A stretch of DNA of 64,000 nt from Biomphalaria glabrata (lineage: Eukaryota > Mollusca > Gastropoda > Planorbidae), in assembly GCF_947242115.1 (NCBI RefSeq), contig NC_074715.1, forward strand, positions 30,329,827 to 30,393,826, given 5' to 3'. Below the pieces are notes generated by a model. That model did not search any database and was not told the origin of the DNA. It saw only the letters and a list, made by a program, of their open reading frames with translations. The position numbers and the translations under genes are program-made. Positions 33,068 to 45,690 of the stretch are shown here, one piece after another (position 1 is the stretch's first letter; each line of letters begins with the position of its first letter).

Positions 33068-35040
33068 CGGTGGCGTAGCTAGAGTTAATGATGCCCAGTG
33101 CGGTAGCTCCTCGTGATGCCCCCCTCCCTTCTTAAAAAAACGAAATAAAACACGATATTACTTTTTCTTCGACTTTATGTGTATTTATTGTTAAAGTATT
33201 ACTAATTTGATAAAAAAATTAACAAGATACTACAAAAATCTGAGCTGCTTTCTTGCTGGCAAAATTGAAATCTATTTTTTCCCAATGATTGTCAAATTAG
33301 TGGAAAGCAATTTTTTTTTTCAGCTTTGATTTCCATTAAATAATGATCAGCTTGAGTCTGAAAAAATAATTGCTCGCACAGAACCTCACTTACCACAAGT
33401 GTCAGAAATATGGAAATATGTGGGGGGGGGGAAGACAATATTTACAACTGAATCATTTAGCCAACATTTGAAAAAATTAAAACTTAATATCTCAAACAGG
33501 TCCTTGTTTCAGAAGTTAAAATGCTTCCGAAAAAAAAATGGGACAAACCGTTGAAGCCTCTTTGGCTCCAGATGAAATTCGTTTTTGTCAATGTCGTCAT
33601 GAGCACTATCGAGATTGAGTTCGATCTGAGGATTCACTAATTGGGGTGGTGACACAAATTCATATTTACCTATCACATCATGATATTGCTCATGTCAGGT
33701 TATTATTTCTTAAACTGTCCCGTCCATGGAAGAATACATTTCCATCCTTAGCTCTTTCTTGTGTGTTACTACAGAATCTTCACCTTTTTACCGTCTGGCA
33801 TCTTGTGGCTAACACGTCTTTGAGGTTCTGTGATAATCACCAAATCTAAGCACATGCATTCTGTTAAGGTAACACTGGCTTCAGCGATGTACTTCAGATT
33901 AGTTGTTAAGAATGTTTTTAATCTTTTCCGTTTAAGTGCGCAGTCTCGAATTGACAAGCTCTTGTTTTTGAAGGTAGACTAGTGACTAGTCCTTAATTCA
34001 GTTAATACAGGGGCCAAAAAACTCAAGGTAGGTTAAAAAAAATGAAGACGCATAGCAACTAACAATGCGCCTGCTTCAGACCTAGTAGAAGAGTTCTAGT
34101 CAATGTTTCTTGAGTTTCTATAATATTGAAAATGAATCCATAACTATCCTAACGACTTGTCCTGTGGCGCTCCAGCGGGTTTAACCAAGCGCTTAAGGCT
34201 AGTTTCAGTTATTGTGTTGAAGACGTCCTAGCGGTGTGCAGAAGTCAATAAAAAAGTGTGCAAACGGTCCAGTGTACCCAAAAATGTTACTGAATAGATT
34301 TCAGCTTCAGCCCGAATTCCAGCCAAACTCAGAGAATGGTTCCAGCAGAGAATGAATGAAGATGATGTCAATGAAATACTACAGAATCTGTACCACGGCA
34401 GTATCCATGACAACGTAACCTCATTTGGAAAAATGTATACAGTTTTGTGAAGTCAGATGAACTGTTAAAAAAATTGAAAAATGTTTGGCTCATTATCACC
34501 CAATATTACAACAGGCTCGTTTTGTATGTGTTTGGTCTGGAACTAAATTAGTTCGAAGCAAATGTTCTCTGAAGAGTGGATCGTTCTTGAATAGTAATTT
34601 CACAAACCATAAGAAATGACCTAGATTTTGTATTTGTCATTTTTCTTCAACTTGTTCACGATGCCCATTAAGTGCCAGATTCTGCTATTTTAGAGTCTAA
34701 GGCATTTATTTCTAAACTCTAGATCTAGATGAAACCAGCGTACTGAACAATGGAGTAACAAAATGTGATTGAGCGTGTAAAACGAATGTAGTAAAACTTG
34801 ATTCAACCTAGTTAACAGCTTACGTTGAATTTAAGAAAGAACATAGGAGATTAATTAATTAATTAAGAATGCCTAAATTAATTTCTGGTCAACATTTCAA
34901 ATTCAGTTGTTTGTCTTTGTTCATGTATGTGTACAATGCTTGATTTTATTGAGAAAATTTATCCTAAGTTTGATCCCCCTCACCACTTGATGCCCCATGC
35001 GGCCCGCACCACTCGCACACGGCTAGCTACGCCACTGGAA
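33068..35040. mobile_element. hAT-like element, ~2 kb, decayed
   Basis: Left end CGGTGGCGTAGCTAGAG and right end CTAGCTACGCCACTG are inverted. GTTGACAT occurs exactly at 33060-33067 and 35041-35048, though 3 extra bases sit between the right terminal repeat and its flank. Internal frames are broken; no transposase domain was recognised with confidence. Confidence 0.65.
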
Positions 35041-35599
35041 GTTGACATTGTGTTGTTTGTGTATGTTTATTTGATGCTGAATTATTCCCTTTGGCAATAG
35101 AGTTCATATTGCATTGTTGTGTGTAACATGCGTATGATGAGTCAGTGTGTTATGAAAGAGTCTGATGTATCTAACGTCTAATGTTAGGGTCGCTTGAGTT
35201 CAGTGTACTTTATTGTAATATTAAACTTATAAGTGTATCATTATTTTAAATTAAAATGATTGAATGAAAAAGGAAGTTGTATAGCCCTACGGTATTAAAG
35301 GATGGGATTTTTTATACATCATATTGCTACAAGGGACATAACCAATCGGCATTTAAAAATATTTGTTAGGATCGCTTAAAACCCTTACAATAGTCGCATT
35401 AAAATTAAATTTTAAGAAATAAAACAAAACAAGGGATTTGATAAAATAATAGAAACATAGTGATAGGAACTGTGTATGATATGTAATTGAGGGTGATTCC
35501 ATTCCATTCAGAAATAACGAGAGGCTGTGTTCCTCCTGTCCAAATCACGGACAACGTATACCTCTGGTGTTTGTGGTACTAGAGCCAGATCTACTCTTA

Positions 35600-35750
35600 G
35601 AAAATAAAATAAAAATGTATTGTCTTATCTTATCTTATAAAATACAGACGTTACTTCAAAAAAGAAGATGATTACGTACTACGCGTCATGCATCTAGTCA
35701 TGCATGTTAACCAACGACTTAAATTCTGCCCAGTCATTGAATATATTATT
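35600..35750. repeat. LINE tail remnants
   Basis: A (CTTAT)n tail at 35618-35638 is followed by a copy of the 29090-29200 LINE 3' flank (ACAGACGTTACTTCAAAAAA, GCATCTAGTCATG). Confidence 0.6.
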
Positions 35751-35809
35751 AAAGCCATTAAAGTAAATGTATCTTTCAGATTTTTTTTCACAGTAACTAG
35801 GTAGCAGTA

Positions 35810-36075
35810 GAAATGATCAATAACAGGGTACCAGTAGAAATGATCGTTAACAGAGTACCAGTAGAAATTATTAATAACAGAGTACCAGTAGAAATGATCA
35901 ATAACAGAGTACCAATAGAAATGATCAATAACAGAGTACCAGTAGAAATTATCAATAACAGGGTGCCAGTAGAAATGATCAATAACAGAGTACCAGTAGA
36001 AATTATCAATAACAGAGTACTAGTAGAAATGATCAATAACAGGGTACCAGTAGAAATGATTAATAACAGGGTGTC
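35810..36075 (+). repeat. 27-bp tandem array, first block (~10 copies)
   Basis: The unit is AGTACCAGTAGAAATGATCA plus ATAACAG. Because 27 is a multiple of three, a 91-codon frame (VPVEMINNR repeated) stays open. There is no other coding sign. Confidence 0.95.
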
Positions 36076-36079
36076 AGGA

Positions 36080-37115
36080 CTTTTTTGAATTAATTTCATT
36101 ATTAAGTATTAAATTACTAAATTATTAAATTGTCTAGGTATTACAAATAATGATAATTTCAATGTGTGTGTATGTGTTCTAATTACTTTTTAACTTTTAT
36201 TAATTTTAGGCCCAAGTTCAGCCCGACAGACACTCCATACACACCCAGTTGTACATAAACTAATAGACAATGTGTTTGATGATTTAAATTAAATTAAAAA
36301 TTTTAATTAAATGATATTTATACAATGAAAATAATATCTGATCAATGACAATGATAACAAATACAAGCACATAAAGATCTAGTATAATATGGTTCCAATT
36401 AAATACTTAAATAGTATTTTAAGAAAAAATAGTATTGACCTCATCAATATGTTATTCCAAGACAAAGATTCTTCAATCAGGTGTCGTGGACTTCATATAA
36501 CATGGGCAACACAAGTAGATCTATCTTCAATCAAGATGAATGTTCAACAACAATGTAGAATCAAAGTTCAGCTTAGCAACACAACTCCTAACGTCACATT
36601 GTACACCAAGTCTGGATATAGAAAACCCACAATCTGGAATCTGGAACCTCAGACTCGAACTTCAGTCCCAAAACATGAGACAAAAGCCTCAGACAGAAAA
36701 CCTGAGACTGAGAACTTCAGTCCTGATACGAAAACTGATACCCTATAGAAAGACAAATAAAAGATTCTTCTAATCCTCTAATTTAATTATAAAATACGAT
36801 CGAATCCACATTAAAAAAACTTTACAATGTGAAATTAAAGCTAACCCTTAACAGGGGTCAAAATAATTCAAGAATATATAACAAGACCAACGCTAAGGAA
36901 CTCCAAGGATACACTTGGCTCTGCAGCCCAAGATGGAGGGAGCCTACCAAAAGATTAAGAAGAATAATTTGACGTCATACGAAAATTTATGACGAAGCGA
37001 CAAGGGGAGAGTAACTAGTACACAAAATAAAATTACTGGAAATGACGTCGTCGCCTATTGATGAAAGCGGCGCTATTAGATTAAGAATATTATTATTATA
37101 CAACTATTGCAATAG
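36080..37115. other. Spacer between the two 27-bp arrays
   Basis: AT-rich. An open frame at 36389-36748 (119 codons) has no recognisable domain and is rich in short duplications such as CAGACTCGAACTTCAGTCC and CTGAGACTGAGAACTTCAGT. Confidence 0.4.
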
Positions 37116-37118
37116 TTG

Positions 37119-37848
37119 CGACACAGAGTACCAGTAGAAATGATCAATAACAGAGTACTAGTAGAAATGATCAATAACAGAGTAGTAGTGGAAATGATCA
37201 ATTACAGAGTACCAGTAGAAATGATCAATAACAGAGTATTAGTAGAAATGATCAATAACAGAGTAATAGTCGAAATGATCAATAACAGAGTAATAGTCGA
37301 AATGATCAATAACAGAGTAATAGTCGAAATGATCAATAACAGAGTAATAGTAGAAATGATCAATAACAGAGTAATAGTCGAAATGATCAATAACAGAGTA
37401 ATAGTCGAAATGATCAATAACAGAGTAATAGTAGAAATGATCAATAACAGAGTAATAGTCGAAATGATCAATAACAGAGTATTAGTAGAAATGATCAATA
37501 ACAGAGTAGTAGTAGAAATGATCAATAACAGAGTACTAGTAGAAATGATCAATAACAGAGTACCAGTAGAAATGATCAATAACAGATAACCAGTAGAAAT
37601 GATCAATAACAGAGTACCGGTACTAGTAGAAATGATCAGTAATAGAGTAGTAGTAGAATTGATCAATTACAGAGTACCAGTAGAAATTATTAATAACAGA
37701 GTACCAGTAGAAATGATCAATAACAGAGTACCAGTAGAAATGATCAATAACAGAGTACCAGTAGAAATTATCAATAATAGAGTAGTAGTAGAAATGATCA
37801 ATTACAGAGTACCAGTAGAAATGATCAATTACAGAGTACCAGTAGAAA
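37119..37848 (+). repeat. 27-bp tandem array, second block (~27 copies)
   Basis: The same unit as 35810-36075, with variants ACTAG, ATTAG, AATAGTCG and AGTAG before AAATGATCAATAACAG. The block stops abruptly where a CATGGGCGTAGCC element begins. Confidence 0.95.
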
Positions 37849-38105
37849 CATGGGCGTAGCCAGGATTTTTTCGGGGGGGGGTTTGGGGGGGATTTTTTTT
37901 CTCTCCCCCCCCCCCCGCAAAAAATATATTTATATGTTTGTATGTATGTGTGTGTGTACATAATCTTTATTACATTTCGACCCTTCATTCTTTCGTAAGA
38001 CGTTTATTGTGCCCTAGAATTTCTTCCTGGAGTTAGTGGAAAAATTGTAGACTCCCCGTCTTTGCCAGTAAGGGGTCTGGGGGAGCGCTAGGAGATCTAA
38101 TTTGA
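37849..38105 (+). mobile_element. Truncated CATGGGCGTAGCC element
   Basis: It begins CATGGGCGTAGCCAGGATTT and shares GACGTTTATTGTGCCC and CTTCCTGGAGTTAGTGG with 49026-49887. The other end is missing; LINE sequence follows. Confidence 0.7.
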
Positions 38106-38125
38106 AATGTTCAGAAAACTAAAAA

Positions 38126-38800
38126 ATGATTATTGATTTTAGGAAAAACAACGGCCATCTTGCAGAAATTCAGATAAATAACCAACCCATAGAACAAGTA
38201 CAAGAATATAAATATCTAGGTACAACTATCAACAACAAACTGAAATGGAGTAAACACTGCCAAAACCTCTACACAAAAATTCACCAGCGACTCTTCTATC
38301 TCAGAAAGCTAAGAAAATGTAACATCGACAAAACAATAATCAAACTCTTCTACACAGCAACTATTAGCAGTTTAATCAACTTTGCCATCACCTGCTGGTA
38401 TGATAATACTTCACTGGCACAAAGACATAGACTTAATAGACTAATTAAAAAAGCGTCGTATATCACTCAAAAACAGCTACCATCTGCACACATTAAACCA
38501 CTGTTACATAAGATCTGAACGAAGTGGTCGTCTCTTTTCCATTAGGTCTAAAACAGAAAGATTTAAAAATTCCTTTATCCCACTATCGGTCAGAGTGGTA
38601 CAAGATCAGCTGTCCTCATCGAGAAGTACATAGAAGTCAAACTCATAAAGCGCTGGTTGGGAATGTGTATGTGTTTTGTGAGTGAATGTTGTTCGAATTT
38701 TCATCCATATTGTTTATGTAAAGTAGTTACGCTGAGGTTGTCTATTGTAGTCAAACTGAATTTCCATTTGATTGCATCAATAAAATAATCTTATCTTATC
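38126..38800 (+). mobile_element. LINE 3' end, L2/CR1-like
   Basis: A 130-codon frame reads VQEYKYLGTTINNKLKWSKH, QRLFYLRKLRKCNI and TCWYDNTSLAQRHRLNRLIK, the post-polymerase region of L2/CR1-like LINEs. After a frame break it continues CYIRSERSGRLFSIRSKTER. The 3' end is ATAAAATAATC followed by (TTATC)n. A second copy of the end is at 59926-60350. Confidence 0.8.
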
Positions 38801-39640
38801 TTAATGGACACACATTTGAGACCCAAAGAAACGCCATTATTTAAGACAGGCGCAGAAGACGAAAACAAAACTGAAATTGATCGCTGGCGGACAACGGCTT
38901 TGTCTGCACGCTCAACACGGCACTCTTCCTTAATCTTCGGCATCGAAGACATTGCCATTATAATGAAACTAAAACAAAATGAAACTAATAAAAAAAAACA
39001 ACAAGATCATATTTAAAAGTTTAATTTTCGTGATAAATAGTTTGCTCAGTAATATTTCAATAAATGTAACAGCAAACAGAACGGTAGTAACAGCATAGTT
39101 CTAAAAACATTGTTCAATTTAATCATGAGACATTTCAATGTTTAAAATTCAAACATCATTTTATTGCACATAAAATGCACAACCAAACAAGAATTTACAA
39201 TACAATCACAATATCAAATATATAAAGACGAGTCAATTAGGAAACCATGGCCGTGCAGCAATCACTCAGTTACAAAATGAAATAATTAGAAATTAAACTT
39301 AAAGATTAAAATGACTAACATGTACACTTACAAACGTACAATGACGATGGCTTGGTTTAATGTCGCAAATGCTATTTACATTTTTATTTGCTGATGTTTT
39401 TTTTATTCATGAAAATACCAGCCGCCGTTAGGCTCCGTTTCTAGTTAATTATTTTAATTGTTCAAGGGCTCAGATGATTGGACTAGAAACATTGTACTTA
39501 CAAGATTAAATATATTGCATTGTCGAAGTATCTAGATCTATATAATGTGACTATGTTTGCTGTGGTGCCTTTATTTGCTAGGCATAGTTTATTAAAAGAG
39601 GATACCCAAGTTTTGTTTAACATTTGGACTGATCTAATTC
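38801..39640. other. Intergenic, nothing recognised
   Basis: Downstream of CBM14 copy 3. The 70-codon frame at 38804-39016 has no domain or splice support. Confidence 0.45.
39570..39593 (-). terminator. Poly(A) signals of copy 3
   Basis: Two AATAAA hexamers on the minus strand (39593-39588 and 39575-39570) lie 80-100 bases beyond the stop at 39670. Confidence 0.6.
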
Positions 39641-39669
39641 TGGTTTCTACATATCTAATTTTCAGTTAC

Positions 39670-39984
39670 TCAAGGGGCATTGCACGTTTGAGTTTGTTGA
39701 CTAAAAACAGACCCTTCGGGACAATAGGCGACCTGTGGGCCAGGGCAAGAGTAGTACACGCGTGGATCTTGCAAAACTGGATAAGTCCCAGGCAATTTAC
39801 TCACACATGTCGGCTTCCTCCCCAGGAAGTTATCGCTGGAGGAAACTTCGTACAGGCTCACGCACTTCTTGGCTCTGGGAGAGAAGATGCCAGGCTTATC
39901 AAGGAAGGGAGGGCATGTGAAGGTAGCCACTCTTTCATCTGTACACGTTAGGTAGAAGGTTGTCCACAATTTCTCGGGATTAGG
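39670..39984 (-). CDS. Copy 3 exon 5: end of module 3 and module 4
   Basis: The acceptor TTGTATCTCCAG precedes CCT AAT CCC. It reads PNPEKLWTTFYLTCTDERV, KKCVSLYEVSSSDN, VYYSCPGPQVAYCPEG and ends QTCNAP-TGA. The KxCVSLxEV stretch is shared with copy 2 and survives in the shifted frame of copy 1. Confidence 0.85.
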   Translation of the reverse strand, partial: PNPEKLWTTFYLTCTDERVATFTCPPFLDKPGIFSPRAKKCVSLYEVSSSDNFLGRKPTCVSKLPGTYPVLQDPRVYYSCPGPQVAYCPEGSVFSQQTQTCNAP

Positions 39985-42900
39985 CTGGAGATACAATGTT
40001 GAACACGTTCATTTATGTCGTTAAACTAGTAGTATGAGTGTGTGGTACAAGAGAGAAAGGGAGAGAGAGATGGGGGAACGAGAGAAAAAGAGAGGGGGAA
40101 CAAAAGAAAGAGCGAAAAGAGAGAGAGAGAGAGTGGGGAGGAACGAGAGAGAAAAAAAAACAAGAGGGAAAGAAGGGGAACAAGTCAAGAGGGAATGAAG
40201 GGGAACAAGATAGAGATAGAGAGGGAACAAGATAGAGAGGAACAAGAGAGAGTGGGGGAACAAGAGAGTGGGAAACAAGTGAGAGACAGGTAACAAGAAA
40301 AAGGGGAAACGACAAGATAGAGAGAGAAGAAGAGAGAAAGAAGGATTTGCAAAACCACTGGGACACTGATGGAGAAAACAAGTAAATGTGACTTACATAA
40401 ATACCATCAGTAAGACCTTGACAAGAAGGAAAAACTGCCTGACAGTCCTCACAGTGTTCAACGTCTGTACACTCATAAGCCTTGGAATATTCACCTGAAC
40501 AAGAGGACAGGAAAGCATGGAAAGTATTTTAGATCTTAAGAACAACAATTCATATTTTATTACTATAAATTGGTATACATTTTTTTTTTAGTAAGTTTTC
40601 TTTCAGACATTAGACTTACTTTGTCATTTTAAAAAGTTTTTTCTTTCAGTTTAGTTTACAACTAAACAACAACATAAGCATGTATGTCTTCTCTCTCTCT
40701 CTCTCTCTCTCTCTCCCTCTTCTAAATGTAGAAATACTTACACTTGTCTTTTACTTCTAGTCTGTCCAGACAACTGACTTCTGAATAAGGCTTGCAGACC
40801 TTCTCCAAGGTGTCGAAGTATTGCGGATACGGGCATTCATCTTGATACCGACCAAGTATTGAGCTGGTTTCAACGACAAGAGAGCAGTTGTAAAATCTGT
40901 GACACAGCTGTGGGTGAGCAAGTAGAGAAGCCCCTCGAGAACACTCTCGCACAGCGTTTTCTTCTGTAATGAAAGAAATTTGTTTTTCTCAAGGCTCATT
41001 TCTTTTCAATTGTTTCGTTACCCATAGGGTATTGTCACGTGACAAAATGTGCCAAGGTTACAGAACACAAACAAAATGTTTTTCTTGAGCATTGATCGAT
41101 TCTAATACCTACAGAGTCGGAAAATAATTTAGGGGAGGTAATTAATAAACAAAAATTATATAACTTTCATTGCTGGAGATTTCTGAGGCTCTTAGTTCAG
41201 ACTAGGTTAGAAAGAGTATATATATATATTATATTAAAAAAAAAAGGGGGGGGGTTCATTATGTTAAACTCGGTTCAAGAAGACATAAGTTTAATACAAA
41301 GTAATTTCTGTAGCTTTGGTTTTGAAACTGAATTATAATGTACATTCTTACTTTGAAAATTGTTAGTGTGTATTTATTATATAATCTGGATCTGGATTAT
41401 TAAATTGTGCAATCCCTGAAGATGATTTTGTTGTTTTTCTCAACAATTTAATATCAGAAAACCTAGTGTTGAGAAATAAATCAATCTAGTGACCTAGTGT
41501 TCAGAAAGTAATACAAAACTACACTCGTCGAAACATTTATAGTGGTTGGATATACTCTGACATCCAGTCCAACTTCTGGCCTTCACGAGTGGCTTAGATA
41601 TTGAGTCCGGCGGAACTCTTTTCACTAGCAGAAGTAGGGACGAATGCAAGTAACTGGCGCCTTAACCAGTGAGCTGCGGACAGGAGGGGCTCGTTAGCCA
41701 TAGCTTGCAGCTATACACAACCATGGGAAAGGCTTCGAGAATCAACCCTTAGGAAAAATCATGAGGCGGTGACCCTTAGGCAGTCTGTAGCACTAAGTGC
41801 TACCCCATGGCAGAGCCTGCGACGCCGCTGACCCCAAACTGTATTAGCACTTGCCAGTCCTTTGGAAACATCAGCTGCGTGGAGATGGTGGAACTGATGT
41901 GTGGGAGACATCGTTCCGACCACAGCTAGTGCCCAGGCATCCTTAGTTGTTTCGCGACTGAACGAGGCCATATATATATATCCACTAGTCGACCGGCGGC
42001 GTAGCATACGCCGCTATTTTGCAGGGCTAACCTTAGGCCACTGCAACCAATGCGACCGCAGTGGGCCCAGCACTTTTATAGGACCCGCGCTAATTTTAGG
42101 TGTATAAATTATTAAATTAAACCAATTTATAACTTATAACAAATTTCCCGCGGCCTCCAGTCGATTTAACAGGAGGTCCTGGAAATCTCCTGAAATTGCA
42201 AAATATACGAAAAAGTCCTGGAAATATCCGGAAATTATTAAAATCTTTTGAAAACTCATACCAATCTCCTGAAATATACAGACGAAAATTGTCTTTTTTT
42301 TTCACTCTTAAATTACCTAGGATAACTCCCTCCGTCCGAGTTGCAAAAATAAAAGAGTAATCTTTCCATTGTGTCCAAACTCTAGAGCAGTGGTTCCCAA
42401 ACTTTTTTGTCTCGTAGACCCCTTGTCATTTTTTCTGGTTTTCGGTAGACCCCCTACTTAACTTGTATTGAATTTTTGCAAATTCATCAAAACATTTTTA
42501 AAACAAATTTCTAACTGTAGTGAGTTAATGAATGAAAAACTAATTTAAAGCTACATACAGTGTAGATTTTTTTTTATTGATAAAATTGTAATTTAAACTA
42601 ATTAAAAAAACAATTTATATTTATTACTGGAATCACCAAACACATTTGAATTTTTTTTTCACATCTATTATCCGTTGCTACGGATATTATGTTTCATGTA
42701 GGAATTTGTTGATCTATGAATGTAGACTTCAAACATTAAATAGTAATCAATCAATTAATTAATTAGCCTTATGTATCATTGTAAAAGTTTTCGCAAAGAG
42801 CATTTTCTCATGTATTTTTTTGATCTTTCACGTCTGGCTCAAATATTGGGTGCGCAGTACTGTTTTCACTAACAAGAGAAGGTGTGAAGGTACCTAGTGA

Positions 42901-45657
42901 GTACCTAAACCAGTAAGCTTTCGGCAGGAAGGGCTCATTAGACTTGGCTTGCAGCCCACCTAGCAGAAGGAAAACTGAATTCGAAGTGTGCTGCCTTGTA
43001 GCTATACCCGAACATGGGAAAGGTTTCGTGGGTCAACCCTTTTAATAATAAGGAGCCGGCGACCTTAAGCCAGTTAGCAGTACACAGCACTACACACTAT
43101 CAGAGCCTGTTTGCCGCTGATCCCAAACTGTATATATGTCGTTTGGAAAAAATTACAAAAGCAGCTTTTAATTTTATAACTCATGTCACCGATGTGACCT
43201 TGAACAACTGTACTGTTGCTTAAAGAAATTCGTTTAATAATATCAGATGTAGATTTGTGTAAAACAGTTATTTAAAACTACAACGAACTACAATTAATGT
43301 TTTACCTAGAGTGTTTTCCGTATTTTGCTATATTTAAAGAGATGTTGTAAGACGCTCACAAACCATTATCTTCTCTATATGATGTCGAAGAGAGATTTTG
43401 TGGGTCTATTCTGATCTGATACGAACGTTTTTCAAATCGTTATCTATTTTGTCAAGTTGCAGGCATTGTCTCAAATGATCCTTCAGCATAATTGATTTCA
43501 TATCGGTATAAAAAGGCACTTAGGCAATGGCTAGTATGACAAGGAAGGAATAAATAATAATTTTCAATAATCAACGCTGTACAGTCTACATTCTTTTTGT
43601 TAAACATTGGTTGCATGTAGAAATTGAAATTAGATACAAACAGTTTTTGATTTGAATGGCAGGATAAATATTTAAAGGATTAACTCGGGTACAAATCGTA
43701 TATTAGTGTATGAAAGAATTACATTAATTTGATGTTAAAATTAAGGTGACGACTTTAATTTAATTAAATAAAATCTATTATCGTAGACCCCCGTGGACAC
43801 CTCATAGACCCCCAATTTATTTTTTCCCTTTCGTAGACCCCTTGGAAGTCTTCGTAGACCCCTGGGGGTCCATATAGACCACTTTGGGAATCACTGCTCT
43901 AGAGCGTGCTCTGTCGCTTCGATAGTTACTACAGAGTAGATTACTCCCCCCCCCCCTCTTTTTTTAACGTGAGGTAGAAATTTAAAAAAAAAGGGTGATA
44001 TACCTGCCCTGCTAGGTTGTGAACACGTGTTCTCACCCCCCCATGGGCGTAGCCAGGGGGGGTTCTTGGGGTTCAAACCCCCCCCCCCCCGAAATGAATT
44101 CCCCCCCCCCCCCGCGGGGGGGGGGACGGAATTAAATGACTGATTTTAGCTTTCATTTTGTTTATTTTAAATGAGATTTTAATACTAAATCATCACTTAC
44201 CACAGCACAGCCGAGGCAGTTTTGAGTTCAAAACCCTCTACCAGGGGGTTTTGAGTTTAAATCCCCCTACCAGGGGGTTTTGAGATTTTAAAAACCCCTA
44301 TCAGGGGGTTTTGAGATACAAATCCCTCTACCAGGGCCTTTGAGTTTAAAACCCCCTACAGGGGGTTTTGAATTTTAACCCCCCTACCAGGGGTTTTTGC
44401 AGTTAAATCCCCCTCTTCTATAAAACAAAACAAAACAAATGCAAACAACAATCCCCAAATTCCAACAGCAAAGTTGAGGAAGATTTTGATTTTAAAACCC
44501 CATCCAAAATTTACGATAAACCCCATCTTCAATATAAAAAAGCAAATTACACACTCAAAATTCTATGAGCGTAGCCAAAATGGGTTTTGAGTTAAACCCC
44601 CCCCCCCATCCCCCTTTTCCAGTTGGGGTTTGAAGCTAAAAAGTACCTCTTCAATATAAAAAAAAAGCAAATTACACACTATAAAATCTATGAGCGTAGC
44701 CAAAGGGGTTTTGAATTTAAATCCCCCTCCTCCAGGTGGCTTTTTTTTTAAAGTTGAAAACCCCTCCAGATGGTTTTGAGTTTAAAATTCCCCTACAGAG
44801 CGTTTAGAGTTGGAAACCTCTCTCTTCAATATTATTTTAAAGCAAACTACAGTCACCAAATTCTATGATCGTAGCTAAATGGGGTTTTGAATTAAAAACA
44901 AAACAAAACAAAACAAAAAAAAAGAGATTTTTTAGTTTAAAACCCCTCAACAGATGATTTGATGAAAAAACTTTCCTTTTCGATATAAAATCTAAAGCGA
45001 AATACAGGCATGTAATTCCAAGAGCGTAGTCAAGAAAGTTTACAAATTTCTACCAGTGGCTTGGGCTCCATTAATTAAGTGTGAATAGTCTTCTGCCGAA
45101 ATTGAAAATCATGGTTAATGGCTAGATGGCTAAGACAGATTTTAGGAGTCAGTCATAGAGATCGGGTCTAAAGCAAAGAAATCATATGCCGAACTGGGAG
45201 TCGAATCCTTAGTAAGGTTGTGACAGAGCGTCGCATGAGGTTTTGCGGGACATGTTATCCGACAAAATGAATTACGCAAAATAAGAGTTGCGGAAACAGC
45301 TTGCCGGAAAATGCGCCGAACGGCGCGAGAGGGTCTAAGTCAGTAAGAATAGCACATTAGGTTTTTGAAATAAAACTTTTTAATAGCAAGATAATGCACT
45401 GTAGATACCTCAGAATATGCATTTTGTTGGCTTTCAATACCAGAAATAGTGCTCGGCGGCGGGGCTTCGCCCCGCGCTGGGGGAGCGCTGCGAACTCCCC
45501 CAGACCCCCTTGCATTTTGTTGGCTTTCAATACCAGTAATAGTGTTCGGCGGCGGGGCTTCGCTGCGAACTCCCCCAGACCCCCTTGCTATCAAGGGCGG
45601 GGAGGCTACAATAAACGTCTTCCGAAAGGGTCAGAATGTAATAAAGATTAATTATGT

Positions 45658-45690
<33 letters not shown>

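Noticed and set aside
34228-34440. Possible coding trace inside the 33068-35040 element (KLREWFQQRMNEDDVNEIL)
   Set aside because: Short, broken and not recognisable as a transposase or host domain; left unassigned within the element.
36389-36748. 119-codon frame between the 27-bp arrays
   Set aside because: No domain, no splice signals, composition like its surroundings. It could be a small gene, but nothing supports that.
37116-37666. 157- and 154-codon frames on opposite strands
   Set aside because: Both come from the 27-bp array; nine-codon periodicity keeps them open.
38804-39016. 70-codon plus-strand frame
   Set aside because: It starts right after a LINE tail and matches nothing recognised.
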